Part shown: piece by piece, positions 1 to 7,181 of the stretch
Position numbering within the stretch: the first letter of the stretch is position 1
How the letters are laid out: every line of letters begins with the position of its first letter
DNA from: Patescibacteria group bacterium
GTDB lineage: Bacteria > Patescibacteriota > Minisyncoccia > Minisyncoccales > CG1-02-41-26
Reading direction: 5' to 3'
Length of the DNA: 7,431 bases
NCBI GenBank assembly: GCA_020724125.1
Contig: DYHM01000031.1
Coordinates: forward strand, 1-7,431
Translations under genes and position numbers: made by a program
Notes under the pieces: generated by a model
What the model saw: the letters and a program-made list of their open reading frames with translations, nothing else
What the model was told of the DNA's origin: nothing
Database searches by the model: none

Positions 1-54
1 AAACATTGATTTAAAACTAATTAAAATTACCAACTAACGTATCGTTAGCTTACA
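1..54. repeat. Left arm of a perfect 54-bp terminal inverted repeat
   Basis: Bases 1-54 are the exact reverse complement of 7378-7431. Identity stops at base 55, which is a mismatch against 7377. The arm is A/T-rich and contains a short palindrome, CTAACG-TAT-CGTTAG (34-48). Allowing one bulged base, its stem extends by two more A-T pairs. Since the repeat starts at the first base and ends at the last base of the window, it may be the edge of a longer repeat that stopped an assembler, with an overlap equal to k-1 for k=55. It could also be the real end of a mobile or invertible unit. The sequence alone cannot decide. No target-site duplication can be seen because nothing outside the window is available. 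Confidence 0.97.
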
Positions 55-116
55 AGTAGTTCATTTACACAAATCCTCTTGTCTTCTTACAGATTCATTT
101 ATTACAAGTTCACTTA
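50..116. repeat. Degenerate 15-bp repeats beside the left inverted repeat
   Basis: Bases 87-101 and 102-116 form a head-to-tail pair of 15-bp units that match at 12 of 15 positions; both begin TTACA and end TTA. A third related copy lies at 50-67 with three extra bases inside it, and it overlaps the edge of the inverted repeat. On the minus strand the common form is roughly TAARTGAAYYTGTAA. The copies are not coding in any frame I recognise. They could be degenerate iteron-like or protein-binding units, or chance in A/T-rich DNA. Confidence 0.5.
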
Positions 117-229
117 TTGAGCTATTCAAAATGTAAGTAAACTCTACTATTAGAAATTTTACCCTAACACACATTCCTGGCGCGTTAGAACAAGGTTTTA
201 TATTGGAATAAAAAATCTACCAAAAAAAA
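55..229. other. Left flank downstream of recA, no recognisable gene
   Basis: This stretch follows the recA stop codon on the minus strand. The only open frame of note is a minus-strand run from 216 down to a TGA at 61-63, with an ATG at 172-174 that would give 37 residues. The AGGA in front of that ATG directly abuts it, so it is not a usable ribosome site, and the peptide resembles nothing I know. There is a T-run just after the recA stop (221-229 as A on the plus strand) but no GC-rich stem before it, so I do not call a terminator. No tRNA or other structured RNA was recognised. Confidence 0.6.
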
Positions 230-1240
230 TTATTTCTCGCTCTCTTTTTTTATCGTCTCTCTTAATTCGGTCTCAAAATTTGGATTTTCCTTTAAATAAT
301 TTTTTACTCCTTCAACTCCCTGTCCTAATTTTTTGTCTTGATATTGATAAGAATAGCCGATTTTTTTAATCAAACCGTATTTTAAACCAACATTTAAAAG
401 GTCAGCGGCCCTGGAAATTCCTTCGTTGTAATAAATATCAAACTCAGCTATTTTAAAAGGAGGCGCTACTTTGTTTTTGACGATTTTGGCTTTAATTCTT
501 AAGCCGACAATTTGTTCTTTTTGTTTTATCTGAGCGACCCGACTAAGATTTATCCGAACCGAAGAATAAAATTTCAAAGCCATTCCGCCAGGCGTTGTTT
601 CGGGATTGCCAAACACCAATCCAATTTTCATTCGGGTTTGGTTAAGAAAGATAATTAAAGTTTTTGCCTTAGAAACAATGCCGGATAATTTTCTTAATGC
701 CTTAGACATTAACCGGGCCTGAAGACCTATTTGTTGCTGGTCCATTTCGCCTTCAATCTCTGCTTTTGGAGATAAAGCGGCAACTGAATCTATAACAATA
801 ACATCAACTGTTTTAGAACGAACCAGGGTTTCTGTGATTTGAAGGGCTTGCTCGCCGGAATCAGGCTGAGAAATTAAAAGATTTTCTATATTTACTCCGA
901 TTTTCCGAGCATATTCAGGGTCAAGGGCGTGTTCAGCGTCAATGAAAGCGCCAACGCCTCCTTTTTTTTGAGCCTCGGCTAAAATATGAAGGGCTAATGT
1001 TGTTTTGCCGGCCGCCTCGGCCCCGTAGATTTCAATCACTCTGCCTCGGGGCACACCATTGACGCCGAGAGCTAAATCCAAAGCCAAGCTTCCTGTTGAA
1101 ATTACATCTATATCTACTGGTTCTATGTCAGTCAATTTCATAATTGCTCCTTCGCCAAATCTTTGTCTTATTTCCTCCAGCGCTTCGTTTAATCCTTCTT
1201 TTTTATCCTCTTTTTGAGTTTTGTCTTTTTTCTTAAACAT
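230..1240 (-). CDS. recA: RecA recombinase
   Basis: This is the ATP-dependent DNA strand-exchange protein for homologous recombination and repair, acting as a filament on single-stranded DNA in the cytoplasm. At 336 residues it is full length for a short bacterial RecA. Visible parts are a lysine-rich N-terminal tail and helix (1-35), the Walker A loop GAEAAGKT (73-80), the catalytic glutamate in IDAEHALDP (Glu103), Walker B VIVIDS (147-152, Asp151), loop L1 around EGEMDQQQIG (163-172), and loop L2 starting at NQTRMKIG with GNPETTPGG (about 200-219). The C-terminal domain ends in KESEK without a strongly acidic tail. The Walker A loop has Ala where most RecAs have Pro and two Ser, and L1 lacks the usual GDSHMG. 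The key Gly, Lys, Thr, Glu and Asp are kept, so it should be active. The ATG has an in-frame TAA upstream and only a weak AAAGAAA ribosome site. It lies 116 bp downstream of ftsK behind its own promoter. No LexA-type operator was seen. Confidence 0.98.
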   Translation of the reverse strand: MFKKKDKTQKEDKKEGLNEALEEIRQRFGEGAIMKLTDIEPVDIDVISTGSLALDLALGVNGVPRGRVIEIYGAEAAGKTTLALHILAEAQKKGGVGAFIDAEHALDPEYARKIGVNIENLLISQPDSGEQALQITETLVRSKTVDVIVIDSVAALSPKAEIEGEMDQQQIGLQARLMSKALRKLSGIVSKAKTLIIFLNQTRMKIGLVFGNPETTPGGMALKFYSSVRINLSRVAQIKQKEQIVGLRIKAKIVKNKVAPPFKIAEFDIYYNEGISRAADLLNVGLKYGLIKKIGYSYQYQDKKLGQGVEGVKNYLKENPNFETELRETIKKESEK

Positions 1241-1264
1241 ATTTATTTCTTTTTTTATGTTTTT

Positions 1265-1293
1265 ATTCTATCAATCTAAAATATAAAAGTCAA
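1265..1293 (-). promoter_or_regulatory. Probable sigma70-type promoter of recA
   Basis: Read on the minus strand, TTGACT (1288-1293) and TAGAAT (1265-1270) are separated by exactly 17 bp and match the TTGACA/TATAAT consensus at 5 of 6 positions each. Transcription would begin near 1258, leaving a leader of about 18 A-rich bases before the recA ATG at 1238-1240. It sits in the 116-bp ftsK-recA spacer, the longest gap within the gene cluster, which is where an internal promoter would be expected. A very A/T-rich background makes chance -10 boxes common, but the paired -35 and the ideal spacing support this one. Confidence 0.65.
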
Positions 1294-1356
1294 AATAAAA
1301 ATAAAATTTAAAATTGTTCCAGTTTTAAAATAATTTTTATTAAAATTGAATTTTAC

Positions 1357-3495
1357 TTACATCTTCTGCCAATCATTTTCTTGGTTATTGGTCTTTGAGT
1401 TATTTGACTCGTCGGAGAAATAAACCTCTCTTGGCTTGGCGCCTTCACCTGGTCCAATAATTCTTTTTTCTTCCAAAATGTCTAATAACCGAGCGGCTCG
1501 GGCATAACCAATTTTTAATCGACGTTGAAGAAGAGAAGCTGATGCCTTTTTGTATTCCAAAACAACCGCCTTGGCTTCTTCGTACAAAGAGTCATCGTAA
1601 TCCAAAGAAGTAAATTCCGGCGATTCTTTTTCTAATTCCTCGATTAATTTTTCCTTAAGATCTTCTCTTTCTTCAACAGAATTTTCTTTTTGCATGAAAT
1701 CAATCACTTTTTTAACTTCTTTTTGGTCAACCCAGCAACCTTGAATCCTTTTTGGTTTTCCGCTCTCCGGGGACAAAAAGAGCATATCGCCTTTGCCTAA
1801 AAGTTTTTCAGCGCCAGCCATATCTAAAATTGTTCGGGAATCGGTTTGGGTAGCTACCTGAAAAGCAATCCTGGAAGTAAAATTAGCTTTAATAAGGCCG
1901 GTAATAACATCAACCGAGGGTCGTTGGGTTGCCACCACTAAATGGATTCCCGTTGCTCTAGCCATCTGACTTAACCTAACAATAGCTGCTTCGATCTCTC
2001 TGCCCTTGACTGCCATTAAATCAGCTAATTCATCAATAATTAAAACAATATAAGGCATCAAATCGTATTCATTTCTTAATTTAGGATTTTTAAGAATGGT
2101 TTTATTAAATCCTTGAATATCCCGAACCCGGGCCTCGCTCAGTAAATCAAACCTTCTTTCCATTTCACCAATTAACCAATTAAGAACCTGGACGCTTTTT
2201 ATTGCGTTATAAATGACAGGCGTCAAGAGATGGGACAAGGAAGAATAAATAGGAAATTCCACTCTTTTAGGGTCGATTAAAATTAGTTTTAGATATTGAG
2301 GCGAATTGCGAAAAATTAGACTTAAAATCAAGGTCTGGAGAAAAATTGTTTTTCCAGTGCCAGTGCTGCCAGCAACTAAAAGATGGGGCATTCTTTCTAA
2401 ATCGGCGAAAATCGCCGTTCCAGAAACATTTTCCCCTAAGGCAAAAGTTAAAAAAGAAGATTCTTGAAACTTTGGTTGAGAAAACAGTCCCCTTAAACTA
2501 ACAGCTACTCGGCCCTTATTAGGAACCTCTATTCCAACCAAGGATTTCCCGGGGATAGGAGCTTCAATTCGAAGAGGATGAGCTGCTAAGGCTAAAGCTA
2601 GATCATTATTAAGACTGGTGATTTTGCTTAATTTTATTCCTTCGGCCGGTTTTAAAGTATATTGAGTAACGGTTGGTCCAATATTTATCTCTCCCATTTC
2701 TACCTCAATGCCAAAGTTAGCCAAAGTTTTCTGAATTATTAAAGAATTGTTTTCTGTATTATCAGCCAATGGTGTTTGTTTGGCAAAAGAAAGAAGTTCA
2801 ATTGGCGGCGCCTTGTATTTTTCTTCGGGCCTAAGGATTAATTCTTTTTTTTCGCTTTTTATTTGAGAAGAAACCATTATTGATTCATCTTTAACCGGAA
2901 CTTTCTTGGGTTTTAATTCAGATAGTTTTAATCCCAAAAACGGCCTCTTTTCTTTTTTTTCTTCTTTTGGTTTTTTCTCTAAAATTTCAGACGTTTTCCG
3001 AGAAGCCCTGGGAATAAATTCCCAAAGGATTAAAAGAGAAACAAAAAAAAGACTTGTAAAGAAAATAACGCTGACTAATATCCCAAAAATTTTCAAAAAA
3101 GGCCAAACCAAAAAATAACCCAAGATTCCTCCTGGATTCTTTTGACTTAAATCTAAAATTTCAAGCAAACCGCTAAGGGTTAAAAGTAAAATTAAAAAAC
3201 CTCCTCCTAAGGGAAGAAAAATATTTTTTTCTCGGGGTCTCAAAAATAAAAAAGCGGCAATAATTAAGAAAAAAGGAATAAAAAAAACTGTTTTCCCGAT
3301 AAGGAAATTAAGGAATTGAAAAACAATTTTTCCGCCTATTCCCGCCTTATTATAAAAAGAAAGGAAAATTATTCCGCTTAAAGCAAAGAGTAAAACACTA
3401 ATAATCCTGTGTTTTGTTTGGGAATTAAGCAAAGGATTCTTTTTTTTTTCTTGATTCTTGTCTTTTTTTTTATTTTTTTTGTTTTTATTAACCAC
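1357..3495 (-). CDS. ftsK: FtsK/SpoIIIE-family DNA translocase
   Basis: This is a membrane-anchored ATP-driven DNA pump that moves chromosome ends through the closing septum and helps Xer recombinases at dif. Residues 1-28 are lysine-rich and cytoplasmic. About four hydrophobic segments follow (near 31-48, 68-86, 92-113, 124-160), then a short charged linker (about 162-225) in place of the long E. coli linker. The motor has an alpha domain (about 227-340), Walker A GSTGTGKT (376-383), Walker B VLIIDE (484-489) and the family signature VATQRPSVDVITG (521-533). The winged-helix gamma domain that reads polar DNA motifs lies at about 636-692, including RRLKIGYARAARLL. At 712 residues the layout is complete. 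The start is GTG (3493-3495), fixed by an in-frame TAA two codons upstream. Only 9 bp separate it from the rpoC stop, so it is probably co-transcribed and perhaps translationally coupled with rpoC. Its first 20 codons contain A runs of 10, 9 and 8 in the mRNA. Confidence 0.97.
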   Translation of the reverse strand: MVNKNKKNKKKDKNQEKKKNPLLNSQTKHRIISVLLFALSGIIFLSFYNKAGIGGKIVFQFLNFLIGKTVFFIPFFLIIAAFLFLRPREKNIFLPLGGGFLILLLTLSGLLEILDLSQKNPGGILGYFLVWPFLKIFGILVSVIFFTSLFFVSLLILWEFIPRASRKTSEILEKKPKEEKKEKRPFLGLKLSELKPKKVPVKDESIMVSSQIKSEKKELILRPEEKYKAPPIELLSFAKQTPLADNTENNSLIIQKTLANFGIEVEMGEINIGPTVTQYTLKPAEGIKLSKITSLNNDLALALAAHPLRIEAPIPGKSLVGIEVPNKGRVAVSLRGLFSQPKFQESSFLTFALGENVSGTAIFADLERMPHLLVAGSTGTGKTIFLQTLILSLIFRNSPQYLKLILIDPKRVEFPIYSSLSHLLTPVIYNAIKSVQVLNWLIGEMERRFDLLSEARVRDIQGFNKTILKNPKLRNEYDLMPYIVLIIDELADLMAVKGREIEAAIVRLSQMARATGIHLVVATQRPSVDVITGLIKANFTSRIAFQVATQTDSRTILDMAGAEKLLGKGDMLFLSPESGKPKRIQGCWVDQKEVKKVIDFMQKENSVEEREDLKEKLIEELEKESPEFTSLDYDDSLYEEAKAVVLEYKKASASLLQRRLKIGYARAARLLDILEEKRIIGPGEGAKPREVYFSDESNNSKTNNQENDWQKM

Positions 3496-3504
3496 TTTTT
3501 ATTT

Positions 3505-6500
3505 TTATCTTCTAAACCCCGCTCCAATGGGGAGCAATCTTCCAATAATGACATTTTCCTGAAAGCCGTAAAGTTTATCCTCGCTAGCCTGAAGAGCGGC
3601 CTCAATAAGAACTCGACGAGTTTCCTGAAAAGCAGCGGCTGAAAGAAAACTATCAGAAGATAAGGTTACTTTTGTAATACCTAAAAGAAGCGGTTGAGCA
3701 ACAGCTATTTTCTTTTTTTCTTTTTTTAAAATAGATTGAGTTTCTTCAAAACTAGCCCGAGAAACAATCTGGCCCGGGGTCCAAAGACTATCCCCTGGCT
3801 CAGCAATCCTAACCCGAGAGAACATTTGTCTAATAATAATTTCTAAATGTTTATCATGAATTTTTATTCCTTCGCCGCTATAAATTTTTTGAATTTCTTT
3901 AATAATATATCTTTCAGTTTTAACTTGACCGGTAATTTTGAAAAGTTTTTTTAAATCCAAAAAACCAGAGGTAAGAGACTGACCAGCGCTCACCATTTCT
4001 CCTTCTTTAACATAAAGTCCCATATTTGACAGAAAAGAATATTTTATCTCATTTTCTTTCTTCCCATTTTCTTTTAAAGAAGAAATAATAATTTCTTTCT
4101 TTTCAAAATCAATTTTTTTCACCATACCCTTGGTTAAATTTATTATTCCTTCTTCCTTGATTCCTTTTAATTCAAAAATTTCTTCTACTCTGGGCAAACC
4201 ATAGGTAATATCCCTACCCCCAGCCACTCCTCCAATATGGCGGGTTAGTAGCGTTAATTGAGTGCCCGGTTCGCCAATTGATTGGGCGGCAATAATGCCA
4301 ACCGCTTCACCAAGTTTTACTAATTGATTTCTGCCTAAATCCCAACCATAACACTTTTGACAAAACCCCCTCCAAAGATTGCAACTTAAAACAGAACGAA
4401 CTTTTATTTTTTTTATCTTCGCCTTTTCGATTTCTTTAGCTTTTTCCCAATTTATTATTTCATCTTTTTTTGAAATTAAAACATTTGTCTTTGGATTTTT
4501 AATGTCTTCCAAGGAAAATCGACCGACAATTTTAAAAACAAAATCTTGATTGATTTCATCAGCGTCTTGTCTAAAAATATTTCTCCCTTCTTTATCTCCA
4601 CAGTCCTCTTTGGTGATAATAACATCATGGGCAACTTCAACTAATCTTCGCGTTAGATAACCCGCCCGAGAAGTTCGCAGGGCCGTATCAACGGTTCCTT
4701 TTCTTGCACCATGACAGGAAATAAAAAACTCTAAAACATCAAATCCTTCCTTTAAGGAATTTTTAATCGGCAACTCAATTACCCGGCCTGACGGAGAAGC
4801 AACTAATCCCTTCATGCCGCAAAGCTGAATAGGTTGAACCCAAGAACCCCTAGCCCCAGACTCAATCATAGAAAAAACCGGACCATCTTTTGGCAAGGTT
4901 GCAATTAATTGTTTTTCAATAAGATCCTTAGATTCATGCCAAAGCTTAATTGTTTTAAAGCTTTTTTCTTCCCGAGAAAGAAAACCCATTTGATATTCCT
5001 TTTCTATTTTAGAAAATTCTTTTTCTTTTTCTTGAAGAATTTTTTCCTTTTCTGTTGGAATAATAAAATCATCGTTACTCAGGGTTAATCCCGATAGGGT
5101 CGCGCATTCAAATCCTAAATCTTTGATTTTATCCAATGTTTCTTCAATTATTTCTTCGGGATATTCTTCTATTATTTTGGCTATTATATCAGAAAGTTTT
5201 TTGGCGGTAAGTATTTCATTAATAAAACAAAATCCCTGGGGCATGGTATTGTTAAAAATAATTCGACCAACAGTGGTTAAAACTAATTCAGTTGGCTTTC
5301 CTCCTGGTAATGGAAATTTAACCAAGGAATGAATTTTGATTTTACCTAACTGATAAGCCATTATTACTTCTTCGGAGTTAGAAAAAATTTTAATTTTTTC
5401 CTTTGTTGAAGTAATTCTATCTCTGGTTAACCAATAACAACCAAGGCTTATATCCAGGGTAGGATTTACAATTGGCAATCCATTAGCGCATTTAAGAAGA
5501 TTTTTATTAGATAACATTAAATTTTTAGCCTCGGCCTGAGCCTCTCGGGAAAGGGGAATATGAACAGCCATTTGGTCTCCGTCGAAATCGGCATTATAAG
5601 CATGACAAACTAATGGATGAATTTTTATTGCTTCACCTTCTATTAAAATAGGCTTAAATGCCTGAATTCCCAAACGATGAAGAGTGGGAGCGCGATTTAA
5701 GAGAACCAATTTATCTTTTACTATCCCTTCCAATGCCTTAAAAACCTCGTCGGTTTTTTCATCAATTAATCGCGAAGCTGCTTTAATGTGAGAAGCCGCG
5801 CCGCTGTCTAAGAGTTCTTTGATAATAAAGGGACGAAAAAGCTCTATTGCCATAATTTTAGGAAGGCCGCACTGATGAAGTTTTAATTCCGGCCCCGCGG
5901 CGATAACCGATCTCCCTGAATAATCAACTCTTTTGCCTAAAAGATTTTTCCGAAACCTTCCTTGTTTTCCCGACAACATATCGGCCAAAGATTTAAGAAC
6001 TCGTTTTCCCCCGGTGCTAATGGTTGTAATCTGCGTTTCTCTCATGCTATTATCTAAAAGACTGTCAACCGCTTCCTGAAGCATTCTTTTTTCATTGCGA
6101 ATAATGGTTTCGGGCGCCAAAATTTCTAATAGATATTTCAGCCGGTTATTTCTATTTATTACTCTTCGATAAAGGTCATTTAAATCAACCGATGCGTACC
6201 TTCCTCCTTCTAGTTGGACCATCGGACGCAAATCAACGGGCAAAACAGGTAAAATTGTTAAAATCATCCATTCTGGTCGAAGATTGTTTTTTTTCAAGTT
6301 TTGAAAAAGCCTTAACCGTTGAAGAACCCTTTTTTTTTCAATATCACTTGAGGTTTTTTTAAACTCCTCTTCTATTTTTTTAATTTCTTTTTTTAGATCT
6401 ATTCTTTCCAAAATTCTCCGAATAGTTTCAGCGCCAGTGCCTACTGTAAAAATCTCGCCATACTTAATAGAGAATTTTCGATATTCTATCTCGGACAAAA

Positions 6501-7086
6501 CTTGACAAGGACGAATATTCGTAATTTCTCCTTTGGTTTTAAGAAAGTTTTCTTTTAATTCTTTTTCTCGACTCTTTTTTTCTTCGGACTTTTTTAACTG
6601 AGAAATTTCTTTGTTCTTTTTCTTAAATTCTTCTTGAAGCTCTTTTAATAAATTTTTTTGGAGTTCTTCATCAATTTTTTCAACAATATAATCAACAAAA
6701 TAAATTACTCTTTCTAATTTTTGCTGGGAAACATTTAAAAGAGTCCCTATTCGAGAAGGAATACTTTTTAAAAACCAGATATGACTGACTGGCGTCGCTA
6801 ATTTTATGTGACTCATTCTTTCTCTTCTAACTTGGCTTTTAGTTATCTCTACTCCGCAACGGTCGCAAATCATGTTTTTATATCTAATTCCTTTATATTT
6901 TCCGCAATAACACTCGTAATCCTTGGTTGGTCCAAAAATTCTTTCGCAAAAAAGACCATCTCTTTCTGGTAGTTGGGTTCGATAATTAATTGTCTCTGCC
7001 TTTTTTACTTCGCCATAAGACCAGCTTAAAATCTCCTCGGGCGAAGCTAGTTTTATTCTTATTGATTGAAGGTCGGCAACTTTCAT
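3505..7086 (-). CDS. rpoC: RNA polymerase subunit beta-prime
   Basis: This is the catalytic large subunit of RNA polymerase. At 1193 residues it is complete and lacks the large trigger-loop insert of E. coli. In order: the N-terminal clamp zinc site (Cys59, Cys61, Cys74, Cys77), a lysine/glutamate-rich coiled region (about 138-185), LLGKRVDYSGRSVI (382-395), and the magnesium site NADFDGDQ (498-505; Asp500, Asp502, Asp504). Then come the bridge helix (about 781-824, with HGARKGTVDTALRT), the second zinc site (Cys829, Cys902, Cys909, Cys912), the trigger loop from GIIAAQSIGEPGTQLT (930-945), and the C-terminal dock ending GRLLPIGAGFRR. The trigger helix reads LLTRH (946-950) where most bacteria have MRTFH, so the arginine matching E. 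coli R933 is Leu947; the histidine is kept. The ATG is fixed by conserved N-terminal sequence and an in-frame TAA two codons upstream; no clear Shine-Dalgarno is visible. No rpoB lies upstream within the remaining 345 bp, which is unusual because rpoB normally directly precedes rpoC. Confidence 0.99.
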   Translation of the reverse strand: MKVADLQSIRIKLASPEEILSWSYGEVKKAETINYRTQLPERDGLFCERIFGPTKDYECYCGKYKGIRYKNMICDRCGVEITKSQVRRERMSHIKLATPVSHIWFLKSIPSRIGTLLNVSQQKLERVIYFVDYIVEKIDEELQKNLLKELQEEFKKKNKEISQLKKSEEKKSREKELKENFLKTKGEITNIRPCQVLSEIEYRKFSIKYGEIFTVGTGAETIRRILERIDLKKEIKKIEEEFKKTSSDIEKKRVLQRLRLFQNLKKNNLRPEWMILTILPVLPVDLRPMVQLEGGRYASVDLNDLYRRVINRNNRLKYLLEILAPETIIRNEKRMLQEAVDSLLDNSMRETQITTISTGGKRVLKSLADMLSGKQGRFRKNLLGKRVDYSGRSVIAAGPELKLHQCGLPKIMAIELFRPFIIKELLDSGAASHIKAASRLIDEKTDEVFKALEGIVKDKLVLLNRAPTLHRLGIQAFKPILIEGEAIKIHPLVCHAYNADFDGDQMAVHIPLSREAQAEAKNLMLSNKNLLKCANGLPIVNPTLDISLGCYWLTRDRITSTKEKIKIFSNSEEVIMAYQLGKIKIHSLVKFPLPGGKPTELVLTTVGRIIFNNTMPQGFCFINEILTAKKLSDIIAKIIEEYPEEIIEETLDKIKDLGFECATLSGLTLSNDDFIIPTEKEKILQEKEKEFSKIEKEYQMGFLSREEKSFKTIKLWHESKDLIEKQLIATLPKDGPVFSMIESGARGSWVQPIQLCGMKGLVASPSGRVIELPIKNSLKEGFDVLEFFISCHGARKGTVDTALRTSRAGYLTRRLVEVAHDVIITKEDCGDKEGRNIFRQDADEINQDFVFKIVGRFSLEDIKNPKTNVLISKKDEIINWEKAKEIEKAKIKKIKVRSVLSCNLWRGFCQKCYGWDLGRNQLVKLGEAVGIIAAQSIGEPGTQLTLLTRHIGGVAGGRDITYGLPRVEEIFELKGIKEEGIINLTKGMVKKIDFEKKEIIISSLKENGKKENEIKYSFLSNMGLYVKEGEMVSAGQSLTSGFLDLKKLFKITGQVKTERYIIKEIQKIYSGEGIKIHDKHLEIIIRQMFSRVRIAEPGDSLWTPGQIVSRASFEETQSILKKEKKKIAVAQPLLLGITKVTLSSDSFLSAAAFQETRRVLIEAALQASEDKLYGFQENVIIGRLLPIGAGFRR

Positions 7087-7096
7087 AAGTTAAACC

Positions 7097-7138
7097 AAAA
7101 ATTAAATGAAAAATTAAAAAAATGCAAAATTAAAATGC
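7097..7138. repeat. Three imperfect A-rich repeats upstream of rpoC
   Basis: On the plus strand three adjacent units of the form AAAAATTAAATG, AAATTAAAAAAATGC and AAAATTAAAATGC follow one another. They lie just upstream of the rpoC start and would be in its leader if transcription starts further up. Similar low-complexity A/T motifs are, from memory, common in spacers of Parcubacteria-like genomes. No function can be given. Confidence 0.5.
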
Positions 7139-7158
7139 GAAATTTTTTATTTATCCAG

Positions 7159-7181
7159 GTTTTCGAATAAAACTCGAAAAC
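7159..7181. other. Hairpin with 8-bp perfect stem upstream of rpoC
   Basis: GTTTTCGA (7159-7166) and TCGAAAAC (7174-7181) are exact reverse complements around a 7-base loop. Neither strand has a run of T directly after the stem, so it does not look like a standard intrinsic terminator. It lies about 73 bp upstream of the rpoC start, inside the possible leader, and also near the point where the sequence changes character. It could be a leader structure, a protein-binding palindrome or the edge of an inserted piece. Confidence 0.6.

Noticed and set aside
61..174. Minus-strand 37-codon frame downstream of recA
   Set aside because: Its ribosome-site-like AGGA abuts the ATG, it overlaps the degenerate repeats, and the peptide matches no family I know.
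134..211. Plus-strand frame with a short HIPG string recalling retroelement RNase H regions
   Set aside because: Only a few residues match and the frame closes within about 25 codons, so it is not evidence of a retroelement.
1341..1355. Palindrome TAAAATT-G-AATTTTA just after the ftsK stop codon, possible terminator
   Set aside because: The stem is pure A/T with a single-base centre and cannot form a stable terminator hairpin; such palindromes are common in A/T-rich spacers.
2906..3118. Plus-strand open frame of 70 codons opposite the ftsK N-terminal half
   Set aside because: It lies wholly antisense to a well-supported gene and its composition mirrors the lysine/phenylalanine-rich opposite strand.
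3409..3642. Plus-strand open frame with a hydrophobic, phenylalanine-rich start across the ftsK-rpoC junction
   Set aside because: The hydrophobic run is simply the complement of the ftsK poly-lysine tracts; there is no independent coding signal.
5123..5332. Plus-strand open frame of 69 codons inside rpoC
   Set aside because: It is antisense to a conserved part of RpoC and has no ribosome site or recognisable motif.
230..7086. Possible use of UGA as a glycine codon (code 25), as in some CPR lineages
   Set aside because: All three genes are full length with the standard code, end in TAA and have no internal TGA, so there is no sign of recoding, though the lack of TGA stops leaves it untested.
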